Notes: a model not told the origin generated them from the letters alone. A DNA stretch of 15,772 nt from Bacteroidales bacterium UBA2764 (GCA_002352705.1 DEIW01000148.1:1-15772); one strand, 5' to 3'. Shown: positions 7,733 through 14,400, counted from the stretch's first letter. Program-made: numbers and translations.

Positions 7733-8828
7733 ATTTTGTTGTCTTAAAATCTATAAATTCACGACGGGGTTTGCCATCGCCGTCTGAGCGCTCGGTAAAC
7801 GGAAGCGGATTTGCACGCAACTCATCGTATTCAGCGCGTTGGCGTAATATATCGAGCGCCATATATATTGCATTACGCATGCTCGATGGATCGGCCTCGT
7901 TCTTTCCGGCTATATCATAACCCGTACCGTGATCGGGCGACGTGCGGACTATTGACAGACCGGCGGTGAAATTTACACCGGACATATCCAATGTCTTGAA
8001 AGGTATCAATCCTTGGTCATGATACATTGCCAACACCGCATCGAAACGGGTGAAATGACCGCTCCCGAAAAAGCCGTCCGGTGCATACGGACCAAAACAC
8101 CATATGCCTTGCTCATTGGCTTTTTGGATTGCGGGAACAATAATCTCTTGTTCTTCTTTTCCCAACAACCCGGAATCACCCGCATGCGGATTCAGCGACA
8201 AAACGGCTATGCGGGGTTTCTCTAATCCGAAATCACGTTTTAGGGAAGTATTCAATATGGTCAGTTTGGAGAGGATACGCTCTTCGGTGATCTGCGCGGG
8301 GATGTCGGCTATCGACACATGATTGCATACCAGCGCCACACGCAGGCTCTCCGTACAAAGCATCATCAGACTACCCTTTGTACTTGGTACTTGGTCACTT
8401 GGTACTTCAAAACGTTTCTCCAGATACTCGGTATGTCCGCCGTTCAAGGCCTCTTTATGCAAAGGAGCGGTCACTAATGCCTGAACTTTGCCGGCTTGCA
8501 AATCTGCACAGGCACGCTCCAGAGATGCCTTTGCGGCTTTGTTTGATTCCTCCGTATTTGTGCCTAACTGAACAGGAGTGCTGTCCGGATAACACGTGAT
8601 TAAGTTCAGTCTGCCGTCCTTTGCCTGATCCGGACTTTCTATCATGTTCCAATTGATATTGCGGTACTCCTCATCAAGGGTATGAATATGCTGTTTGGCT
8701 ACGGTCGCATTGCCGTATATCACGGGACGCATAATTTCAAACATATGCCCTTCCAAAAGGGCTTTGATGATTACCTCATATCCTACTCCGTTGGTATCGC
8801 CGGATGTTATTGCTATTATGGGCTTCAC
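7716..8828 (-). CDS. pdxA: 4-hydroxythreonine-4-phosphate dehydrogenase PdxA
   Basis: PdxA oxidises 4-phosphohydroxy-L-threonine with NAD(P), in the DXP-dependent route to pyridoxal phosphate. Family motifs are ITSGDTNGVGYEV (7-19), LVTAPLHKEALN (118-129), GHTEYLEKRF (131-140), and the metal-binding histidines H170 (CNHVSI), H215 (NPHAGDSG) and H270 (MYHDQGLIPFK), then TSPDHGTGYDIAGKNEADP (296-314). At 370 residues it is about 40 longer than E. coli PdxA (329). The extra length comes from a C-terminal tail (about 335-370) and from roughly 8-9 residues between 141 and 151, where the DNA contains a short tandem repeat. It starts 21 nt after the nitroreductase gene and overlaps alaS by 17 nt. 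Confidence 0.96.
   Translation of the reverse strand: MKPIIAITSGDTNGVGYEVIIKALLEGHMFEIMRPVIYGNATVAKQHIHTLDEEYRNINWNMIESPDQAKDGRLNLITCYPDSTPVQLGTNTEESNKAAKASLERACADLQAGKVQALVTAPLHKEALNGGHTEYLEKRFEVPSDQVPSTKGSLMMLCTESLRVALVCNHVSIADIPAQITEERILSKLTILNTSLKRDFGLEKPRIAVLSLNPHAGDSGLLGKEEQEIIVPAIQKANEQGIWCFGPYAPDGFFGSGHFTRFDAVLAMYHDQGLIPFKTLDMSGVNFTAGLSIVRTSPDHGTGYDIAGKNEADPSSMRNAIYMALDILRQRAEYDELRANPLPFTERSDGDGKPRREFIDFKTTKYDENK
8380..8408. repeat. Heptamer-type tandem repeat inside pdxA
   Basis: Four near-identical units follow each other: GTACTTG (8380-8386), GTACTTG (8387-8393), GTCACTTG (8394-8401) and GTACTTC (8402-8408). Read on the coding strand they encode VPSDQVPST, an in-frame internal duplication of VPS plus one residue, with a period of 15 nt. 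The stretch sits where E. coli PdxA has a shorter linker between the GHTE helix and the MML strand, so it appears to be an added segment that keeps the reading frame. Confidence 0.7.
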
Positions 8829-8849
8829 TATATAGTTTTTGTATAAGGA

Positions 8850-9365
8850 TTAATATTTCTCGATATGGATTTTGTCATATTTGAGTCTGGCAGGATCGTA
8901 ATTCTGGCGTTCCTCATCCGGATAACCGAGCGCTATGGCGCATAGCACCACCTTGTCCTCGGGAATCTGGAACAACTGACGCGTCAACTCCGGAGCTCCT
9001 TCACGTTCATATACATGACACCAGCAAGCTCCTACACCCTGCTCTGCCGCGGCAAGCAATATATGCTCGGCGGCTATAGCACCGTCCGCCATCCATGTAT
9101 TATCACATAATGTAGGGTCTAAGGCGATGATAATGGCTGCGGTTGCACTGGCGAACATCTGACTGCCGTAAGTGCGGCAGCCCGCCAACGGACGTAATTT
9201 AGCTTCATCATGAGTTACGATAAATTCCCACGGACAAGTTCTTTTGGCACTCGGGCTCATCAATGCACAACGCAGCATATAATCAATCTTTTCCTGCTCT
9301 ACCGGCTGCGAGGTGTATTTGCGTATTGAACGCCGCTTTTGGCATAATTGTTCAAAAGATTCCAT
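8850..9365 (-). CDS. Nitroreductase family FMN-dependent oxidoreductase
   Basis: This 171-residue flavoprotein belongs to the nitroreductase superfamily, which uses FMN and NAD(P)H to reduce varied substrates. The FMN-phosphate binding pattern RRSIRKY (11-17) is near the N-terminus, followed by SPSAKRTCPWEFIV (37-50) where homologues usually have SPSAxNxQPWxF, then HILLAAAEQGVGACWCHVY (about 101-119) and the closing IALGYPDEE. The short length fits the compact Bacteroidetes and clostridial subgroup that acts as a dimer. The natural substrate cannot be told from sequence. It is the first gene of the long minus-strand run and has a good promoter just upstream, with a predicted leader of only about 13 nt. 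Confidence 0.88.
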   Translation of the reverse strand: MESFEQLCQKRRSIRKYTSQPVEQEKIDYMLRCALMSPSAKRTCPWEFIVTHDEAKLRPLAGCRTYGSQMFASATAAIIIALDPTLCDNTWMADGAIAAEHILLAAAEQGVGACWCHVYEREGAPELTRQLFQIPEDKVVLCAIALGYPDEERQNYDPARLKYDKIHIEKY

Positions 9366-9384
9366 AATATTCCGAATTAGCGTG

Positions 9385-9415
9385 CAAAGTTACTACAAAA
9401 ATTGCACATATGCAA
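9385..9415 (-). promoter_or_regulatory. Bacteroides-type promoter of the nitroreductase-pdxA-alaS run
   Basis: On the minus strand, TTG (9415-9413) is followed after exactly 20 nt by TAACTTTG (9392-9385), a full match to TAnnTTTG. The -33 box is the left arm of a near-palindrome, TTGCATATGTGCAA (9415-9402). Transcription should begin about 7 nt past the -7 box, near 9378, giving a very short leader before the ATG at 9365. The 33 nt from 9416-side TTG to TTTGCA differ from the prfB promoter at only three positions. Confidence 0.8.
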
Positions 9416-9430
9416 ATTTTATCTATATTT

Positions 9431-9952
9431 TTACGTTCTTTTCATGTTTTTTTGCTGCCTGGCCCATTGGAATAGTCGCACCGGCAAATGACAGTAGCCG
9501 TCTGGATGTTTTGTCAAATAATCCTGATGGTATTCATCGGCAGGATAATAATTGGACAAGGGCAGCAATTCCACACGCAGTGGCTCCGTATATTTCCTTT
9601 GTTCTTCGGCAAACACAGCCTCTATTGCAGGTCTTTGCGCTTCCGTAGTATAATAAACACCTGTTCTGTAACGCGTTCCTGTATCTTCTCCCTGACGGTT
9701 CAGGGATAGAGGGTCGATGGCGGCAAAGAACATTCTCACCAGAAAAGAAAGGTCGGTCTCTGATTCATCAAATTGCACTCGGACGGTCTCGGCATAGCCC
9801 GTCGTATCGGTATATACCTGTTCATAACTGGGGTTCGTCAAATCGGGCTTTCCGTTTGCAAAACCGGTCTGAGTACTCCTTACGCCGTGTATTTGCCGGA
9901 AGAAATGCTCGATTCCCCAGAAACAGCCTCCGGCAAAATAGATTTCTTGCAT
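9431..9952 (-). CDS. msrA: Peptide-methionine (S)-S-oxide reductase MsrA
   Basis: MsrA reduces methionine-S-sulfoxide in oxidised proteins and free methionine, using thioredoxin. The start chosen gives MQEIYFAGGCFWGIEHFF, placing catalytic Cys10 in GGCFWG at the usual distance from the N-terminus. Other family signatures are QTGFANG (28-34), NPSYEQVYTDTTGYAE (40-55), DPLSLNRQGEDTGTRYRTGV (80-99) and EYHQDYL (140-146). Cys154 in GYCH is the only other cysteine and is the probable resolving residue. The 173-residue length is normal for an MsrA-only protein; no MsrB domain is fused. A longer reading frame reaches back to 10057 but would overlap the DUF389 gene and adds a non-conserved tail. It lies 22 nt after the DUF389 stop and is probably co-transcribed with it. 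Confidence 0.95.
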   Translation of the reverse strand: MQEIYFAGGCFWGIEHFFRQIHGVRSTQTGFANGKPDLTNPSYEQVYTDTTGYAETVRVQFDESETDLSFLVRMFFAAIDPLSLNRQGEDTGTRYRTGVYYTTEAQRPAIEAVFAEEQRKYTEPLRVELLPLSNYYPADEYHQDYLTKHPDGYCHLPVRLFQWARQQKNMKRT

Positions 9953-9974
9953 AGACTTGATAAAATAGCTTGGT

Positions 9975-11330
9975 TTAATGATGTTTGGCGCTTTTGTGAG
10001 GAAGCAGATACACTTGTACGGAATGGGTCTGAAGACGGACGGCAAGCCATTTCTCAATGCGGTTAAGGTCGTCCTCTTTTATCGAAGACTCCTTCCCGGA
10101 AGCCGGCTTGCTTGTCATTACCAGCAATACGGTGGAATCCGCACGGCCTAAAGTGACATCTTCTATCCCTGGCCATTGTGCATGTAATTCCTGAGCAATC
10201 TGTTCCGTCGGCAGAGTTTGCGATTCATAGGCCTCCAATCGGGCAGCTAAGGTTCGGATAGAGTCTTCTCGCTGACGAAGCTGTGCTTCCGTGGAAGCTA
10301 TCCAGTCACGCATGATTTCTGTCTCGTTGAGCCGGCGCACTTCTATCGTGGCATCCTCTTGGAACAACAACTGGGAATGGGAGATACCTTGTTTCTCCGC
10401 TTCAGCGTAAAAACGGGCGCGGGCTTCATTGGACAACGTCTCTCCCGCCAACCGGAGCGTCAACGTATAAGGTTTCGTACTCATATCCGTGGAATAGTCA
10501 TAGATGTACGTTCCGCCTATCGCTTTGTTCTCCTTCACGAAATGACGCGCAGTATTGGCAAAACGGTTCTCTAATACGATGGTATAGGCGCTGAAGAAAC
10601 TGGGTACCAGCACCACAAGGATAAGCAAACCGTAGGAAATGAGTGTCCTGTATGATTTTTGCTGTACTTTCGCCGGGAAATTCAGGAACTTCACCGCCAG
10701 ATAAGTCGCAAGCGCAATAAACATGCAATTGATAAAAAACAGATACAGAGCTCCTCCGGCATAATCCCAATTCCATTTGGCGATTCCGTAGCCTACTGTA
10801 CAAAGAGGAGGCATAAGAGCGGTAGCTATTGCCACGCCGGACATCACGGTGCCTTTCTCCTTGCGGGATAATTCCAGAATACCCGCTATGCCACCGAAAA
10901 ATGCTATCAGGACATCATAAATGGAAGGGTTCGTACGAGCCAATAACTCCGTCGGATTGTCGGTCTCCAACGGCGTTACCAAGAAATAGAGAGTCGATGC
11001 CAACAGACTGATTACGAACATAATACCGAGATTCTTCAAAGACTTTAGCAGAAGGTCGGTATCATTGGTTCCGAGCCCCATTCCGAAACCGATAATCGGG
11101 CTCATCAGTGGAGAAATCAGCATTGCGCCGATGATGACCGGAATCGAGTTGACATTCAAACCCACGGAAGCAATGATAATCGCTACGAAAAGAATGTAAA
11201 TATTCGGTCCGCGGAAAGGAATATTATTGCGGATATTGGCATCCGCTGCATGCACATCAATATAATCCGTCAGACTCAGCTGCTGACGGAGAAAACGGGA
11301 AACGCTGCTCTTGAATTCGGAATATTTCAT
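9975..11330 (-). CDS. DUF389 (TIGR00341-type) integral membrane protein
   Basis: This 451-residue protein carries the DUF389 signature: GLNVNSIPVIIGAMLISPLM (57-76) with SPIIGFGMGLG following, and TVMSGVAIATALMPPLCTVGYG (161-182). About seven hydrophobic segments are visible (near 43-64, 67-85, 102-120, 137-154, 164-182, 190-214 and 232-252). After these comes a soluble C-terminal region of about 200 residues with a likely coiled coil near 335-370 (EAQLRQREDSIRTLAARLEA). The family is widespread but has no established function. The gene has its own promoter near 11481-11511 and a leader of about 145 nt containing an 11-nt repeat array. msrA follows after 22 nt. Confidence 0.88.
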   Translation of the reverse strand: MKYSEFKSSVSRFLRQQLSLTDYIDVHAADANIRNNIPFRGPNIYILFVAIIIASVGLNVNSIPVIIGAMLISPLMSPIIGFGMGLGTNDTDLLLKSLKNLGIMFVISLLASTLYFLVTPLETDNPTELLARTNPSIYDVLIAFFGGIAGILELSRKEKGTVMSGVAIATALMPPLCTVGYGIAKWNWDYAGGALYLFFINCMFIALATYLAVKFLNFPAKVQQKSYRTLISYGLLILVVLVPSFFSAYTIVLENRFANTARHFVKENKAIGGTYIYDYSTDMSTKPYTLTLRLAGETLSNEARARFYAEAEKQGISHSQLLFQEDATIEVRRLNETEIMRDWIASTEAQLRQREDSIRTLAARLEAYESQTLPTEQIAQELHAQWPGIEDVTLGRADSTVLLVMTSKPASGKESSIKEDDLNRIEKWLAVRLQTHSVQVYLLPHKSAKHH

Positions 11331-11369
11331 GTTACTCGGTTTTTATTTTTGAGGGTTATGTTTTACCGC

Positions 11370-11424
11370 ATAGGTTTTGCATAGACCATATAGAGGTTTC
11401 ACAGAGGTTTTACAGAGGTTTTGT
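11370..11424. repeat. 11-bp direct repeat array in the DUF389 leader
   Basis: Three good tandem copies on the plus strand are AGAGGTTTCAC (11392-11402), AGAGGTTTTAC (11403-11413) and AGAGGTTTTGT (11414-11424). Two weaker copies continue the same 11-bp register upstream: ATAGGTTTTGC (11370-11380) and a degenerate ATAGACCATAT (11381-11391). On the transcribed strand of the DUF389 gene the unit reads close to AAAACCTCTGT. It lies between the predicted start of transcription (about 11474) and the ATG at 11330, so it would be in the mRNA leader. Confidence 0.75.
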
Positions 11425-11480
11425 CGATGTATTTAGCTGTACACTAATAAACATTTTGCCTATTCGCTCTTTTTAACGTG

Positions 11481-11511
11481 CAAAGGTACTGCTTTTTTTT
11501 GAAATATGCAA
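11481..11511 (-). promoter_or_regulatory. Bacteroides-type promoter for DUF389-msrA
   Basis: On the minus strand, TTG (11511-11509) precedes TACCTTTG (11488-11481) by exactly 20 nt, a full match to the TTG-N20-TAnnTTTG pattern. Transcription should start near 11474, giving a leader of about 145 nt, long for this window. The spacer is largely a run of A residues on the coding strand. Confidence 0.8.
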
Positions 11512-11540
11512 GGATTTCTTGTATTTTTTTAGTCAAAAAC

Positions 11541-11571
11541 TTGCATATATGCAATTTTTGTTGTACCTTTG
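11541..11571 (+). promoter_or_regulatory. Bacteroides-type promoter for prfB, with palindrome at -33
   Basis: TTG (11541-11543) and TACCTTTG (11564-11571) are separated by exactly 20 nt. The -33 TTG begins a perfect 14-bp palindrome, TTGCATATATGCAA (11541-11554), which could be an operator or an extended promoter element. Transcription should start near 11578, leaving a leader of about 26 nt before the ATG at 11605. The promoter stands back to back with the DUF389 promoter; 29 bp separate the two -33 boxes. Confidence 0.85.
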
Positions 11572-11604
11572 CACCCGGTTTTTAATTTGGCAAATTATAG
11601 GCTT

Positions 11605-12711
11605 ATGATTACGATAGAACAATTGAAGGATGTGCAACAACGGGCGGACAAACTCAAAGCGTACCTGCAAATTGATGAGAAACGCATCCAGTTAGAGGAA
11701 GAAGAATTACACACTCAGGCTCCGGGATTTTGGGACGACGCCAAGGCTGCGGAAGCCCAGATGCGGAAGGTGAAGGGTATCAAGAGGTGGATTGAAGGAT
11801 ACGAAGGCGTACGGGCTGCTGTCGAGGAACTCACACTCGCTTTCGACTATTACAAAGAAGAGTTAGTGACCGAAGAGGAAGTGGACAATGCTTACTCTCA
11901 CGCTCTCCATGAAGTGGAAGACCTCGAGATGAAAAACATGCTCTCCCATGAGGAAGACCAGATGCCCGCGGTGCTGAAAATTGTTGCTGGTGCCGGAGGT
12001 ACTGAGGCACAGGACTGGGCGGAACAACTCATGAGGATGTACCAGCGCTACTGCGAGAAACATAACTACTCCGTCACTATAGCTAACCTCCAGGAAGGAG
12101 ATGAAGCAGGAATAAAAACCGTCACCTTTAATATAGAGGGGGACATGGCGTATGGTTATCTCAAATCCGAAAACGGCGTACACCGCCTCGTCCGGGTCAG
12201 CCCATACAATGCGCAGGGAAAACGAATGACCTCTTTCGCATCGGTATTTGTGGTGCCTCTCATTGATGACACCATCGAAGTGGAAGTCAATCCCGCGGGT
12301 ATCAGTTGGGATACGTTCCGTTCTTCCGGTGCCGGAGGACAGAACGTCAACAAGGTGGAATCCGGAGTGCGGCTTCATTATAAGTTCACCAACCCCCTCA
12401 CCGGACAACCAGACGAGATTGTCATTGAGAACACCGAGACGCGAGACCAGCCTAAGAACCGCGAGAATGCTTTGCGACACTTACGCTCACAACTCTATGA
12501 ACTGGAACTGGAGAAACGACGCCAGGCGCAGGCTAAAGTGGAGGCGGGGAAGAAAAAAATCGAATGGGGCTCGCAAATACGCTCGTATGTCTTTGACGAC
12601 CGCCGTGTGAAAGACCACCGCACAAATTACCAGACCTCTAACGTCAACGCCGTGATGGACGGAGACATCGATGACTTCATCAAAGCTTACTTGATGGAGT
12701 TCCCCGATTAA
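11605..12711 (+). CDS. prfB: Peptide chain release factor 2
   Basis: RF2 reads UGA and UAA stop codons and triggers release of the finished protein. The 368 residues show the RF2 N-terminal helical domain, the glutamate-rich LEEEELHTQAPGFWDD (30-45), the catalytic GGQ (244-246) in SSGAGGQNVNKVESGVRL, and the downstream ENTETRDQPKNRENAL block. The stop-codon recognition tripeptide, SPF in E. coli RF2, reads SPY here (199-201, codons at 12199-12207). The start is ATG 11605; a TTG at 11569 would lie inside the promoter. The gene is one unbroken frame: where E. coli has the CUUUGAC frameshift site, this gene reads TAC CTG CAA, with no internal TGA. The secreted peptidase gene follows after 23 nt. 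Confidence 0.96.
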   Translation: MITIEQLKDVQQRADKLKAYLQIDEKRIQLEEEELHTQAPGFWDDAKAAEAQMRKVKGIKRWIEGYEGVRAAVEELTLAFDYYKEELVTEEEVDNAYSHALHEVEDLEMKNMLSHEEDQMPAVLKIVAGAGGTEAQDWAEQLMRMYQRYCEKHNYSVTIANLQEGDEAGIKTVTFNIEGDMAYGYLKSENGVHRLVRVSPYNAQGKRMTSFASVFVVPLIDDTIEVEVNPAGISWDTFRSSGAGGQNVNKVESGVRLHYKFTNPLTGQPDEIVIENTETRDQPKNRENALRHLRSQLYELELEKRRQAQAKVEAGKKKIEWGSQIRSYVFDDRRVKDHRTNYQTSNVNAVMDGDIDDFIKAYLMEFPD

Positions 12712-12734
12712 TAGTGATTACAATTACTACTGAT

Positions 12735-14039
12735 ATGAAAAAATTCTTTTTTATTGCCGCTTTGACGGCTGTTAGTAGCGCTTTATTCGCGCAAAAAGAT
12801 ACCGTGCTGGTGGAGAGCCCGACGGTTGTACTTTCTAAAGATACCACATTGACCGCTATCGCGCCGGACTCCGCTACTCTGGCGCAGCAACGCAAGGATT
12901 TGGAGGCGGCTAAGGACACTTCTGACGGATTCCGTTTTAAAACCGTCGACAGCGTTGCTATCACCTCAGTCAAAGACCAGAACAGAAGCGGTACCTGCTG
13001 GGCGTACTCCACATTGGGATTTCTGGAGTCCGAAGTACTCCGCATCAAGAAGAAGGAAGTGGACCTCGCGGAGATGTTCGTTGTCAGCAAGACAATGATG
13101 GACCGCGCTACTTACTGTGTTCGGATGTACAACGAGCCGCACTTTGCTGCGGGAGGTAGTGCCTATGATGTGATATATTGCATGAAGCATTACGGACTTG
13201 TCCCCCAACAGGCGATGCCGGGAATACGTTATGGTTCTTCGCCCGCGGATACGTTACCTGTTCATGGAGAACTGGACAAAGTGGCGGGAGGATACGTCAA
13301 AGCCCTCACTGGACTGAAGAAACTCACGCCGGTGTGGAAAGAGGGACTGCAAGCTATCTACGACACCTATCTGGGCAAATGTCCGGAGGAATTCAAATAT
13401 GAGGGTAAGAAATATACCCCGCAATCGTTCGTGGAATCGTTGGGGCTGGATGCGGATGACTATGTCTCCCTCACAAGCTACACCCATCATCCTTTCTACC
13501 AGACGTTTGCACTCGAAGTGCCGGACAACTGGAGAATGGACCAGATGTACAACCTGCCTATCGACGAACTCATGCGCGTCATTGATAACGCTATTGCTAA
13601 CGGATACACGCTCGCTTGGGGAGCCGATGTCAGCGAGATTGGATTCACACGCAAAGGTATCGGAGTAGTGCCTAATGACGAGAAAGGCGCTGACATAACC
13701 GGTAGCGACATGGCGAAATGGGTCGGAATGACAAAAGACAAGCAAAAAGAAGAACTCACCAAGAAACCCTTGCCGGAGAAAGAAATCACCCAGGAAATGC
13801 GCCAGCAGGCGTACGATAACTGGGAGACTACCGATGATCATGGTATGCAGATATTCGGTACGGCTAAGGACCAGAACGGAAAACGATACTACATGGTCAA
13901 GAACTCTTGGGGAACCATGCGCTCGGATTACAAAGGTATTTGGTACATCAGCGAGGCGTTCATGAAATACAAGACAAACGATGTCTTGGTGCATAAGAAC
14001 GCCATCCCCGAAGATATCCGTACTAAACTCGGACTCTGA
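12735..14039 (+). CDS. Secreted C1B cysteine peptidase (bleomycin hydrolase/PepC type)
   Basis: The 434-residue precursor begins MKKFFFIAALTAVSSALFAQ, a signal peptide likely cut after LFA (residue 19), so the enzyme should work in the periplasm or outside. The papain-fold active site is complete: Cys88 in NRSGTCWAYS with an upstream oxyanion Gln in KDQN (Q82), His369 in DDHGMQIFG, and Asn390 in VKNSWG. The large insertion between Cys and His, and the overall length, fit the bleomycin hydrolase/aminopeptidase C branch rather than classical papain. Family members trim peptides from the N-terminus and often form hexamers. ATG 12735 is preferred to GTG 12714 because it puts the signal peptide at the N-terminus. 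It lies 23 nt after prfB and 2 nt before the YigZ gene. Confidence 0.9.
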   Translation: MKKFFFIAALTAVSSALFAQKDTVLVESPTVVLSKDTTLTAIAPDSATLAQQRKDLEAAKDTSDGFRFKTVDSVAITSVKDQNRSGTCWAYSTLGFLESEVLRIKKKEVDLAEMFVVSKTMMDRATYCVRMYNEPHFAAGGSAYDVIYCMKHYGLVPQQAMPGIRYGSSPADTLPVHGELDKVAGGYVKALTGLKKLTPVWKEGLQAIYDTYLGKCPEEFKYEGKKYTPQSFVESLGLDADDYVSLTSYTHHPFYQTFALEVPDNWRMDQMYNLPIDELMRVIDNAIANGYTLAWGADVSEIGFTRKGIGVVPNDEKGADITGSDMAKWVGMTKDKQKEELTKKPLPEKEITQEMRQQAYDNWETTDDHGMQIFGTAKDQNGKRYYMVKNSWGTMRSDYKGIWYISEAFMKYKTNDVLVHKNAIPEDIRTKLGL

Positions 14040-14041
14040 TA

Positions 14042-14392
14042 ATGGCTGCGGAAGGCATCTATAAAGACCGCGGAAGCAAGTTCCTCGCCTTTGCCGAACC
14101 TATCAAAGACGAAGAGGAGGCGAAACAGCGGATTGCATGGTATAAGAAGAAATACCATGACGCCCGCCATGTCTGCTACGCGTATCGCTTGGGCGCTAAT
14201 CTCTGGCGGACGAAAGATGACGGAGAGCCGCATGGTACGGCGGGAGCGCCTATCCTGCGCTCTATAGATGCACGGGGTCTGGATAATATTCTGGTGGTCG
14301 TCGTCCGCTATTTCGGCGGTACTCTCCTCGGTACAGGAGGACTCATGGTCGCCTATCGCGAGGCTTCAAAAGCGGCGCTGGACAAATGGTAA
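14042..14392 (+). CDS. YigZ/IMPACT family protein, single domain
   Basis: This 116-residue protein is almost entirely the UPF0029 (IMPACT N-terminal) domain: GIYKDRGSKFLAFAEPI (5-21), ARHVCYAYRLG (41-51), the signature DDGEPHGTAGAPIL (59-72) and VVVRYFGGTLLGTGGLMVAY (about 84-103). Homologues are linked to translation or ribosome-related regulation, but the bacterial role is uncertain. Usual YigZ proteins are about 200 residues with a C-terminal DUF1949 domain; this one stops right after the first domain. The N-terminus also lacks the few residues often seen ahead of the AEG motif, and an in-frame stop at 14024 rules out an upstream ATG. It follows the peptidase by 2 nt, and its stop runs into the acyltransferase start region. 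Confidence 0.85.
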   Translation: MAAEGIYKDRGSKFLAFAEPIKDEEEAKQRIAWYKKKYHDARHVCYAYRLGANLWRTKDDGEPHGTAGAPILRSIDARGLDNILVVVVRYFGGTLLGTGGLMVAYREASKAALDKW

Positions 14393-14400
14393 TGAACCTC

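Noticed and set aside
9953..10057. N-terminal extension of msrA to 10057
   Set aside because: The added 35 residues overlap the end of the DUF389 gene and do not resemble MsrA; the ATG at 9952 puts GGCFWG at the usual distance from the N-terminus.
11370..11424. Repeat array as a possible CRISPR
   Set aside because: The units are 11 bp and directly adjacent, with no spacers, and no cas gene lies in the window.
11569..11604. TTG start of prfB at 11569
   Set aside because: It falls within the -7 promoter box and upstream of the likely transcription start; the ATG at 11605 gives a normal RF2 N-terminus.
11863..12480. 205-residue open frame on the minus strand opposite prfB
   Set aside because: It is antisense to the conserved RF2 sequence and has no recognisable domain; regarded as a shadow frame.
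12714..12734. GTG start of the C1 peptidase
   Set aside because: It would place seven polar residues in front of a well-formed signal peptide; ATG 12735 is the better start.
13254..13994. 246-residue open frame on the minus strand opposite the C1 peptidase gene
   Set aside because: It is fully antisense to a gene with a complete active site, shows no family motif and no promoter or start context; long antisense frames like this arise from codon bias.
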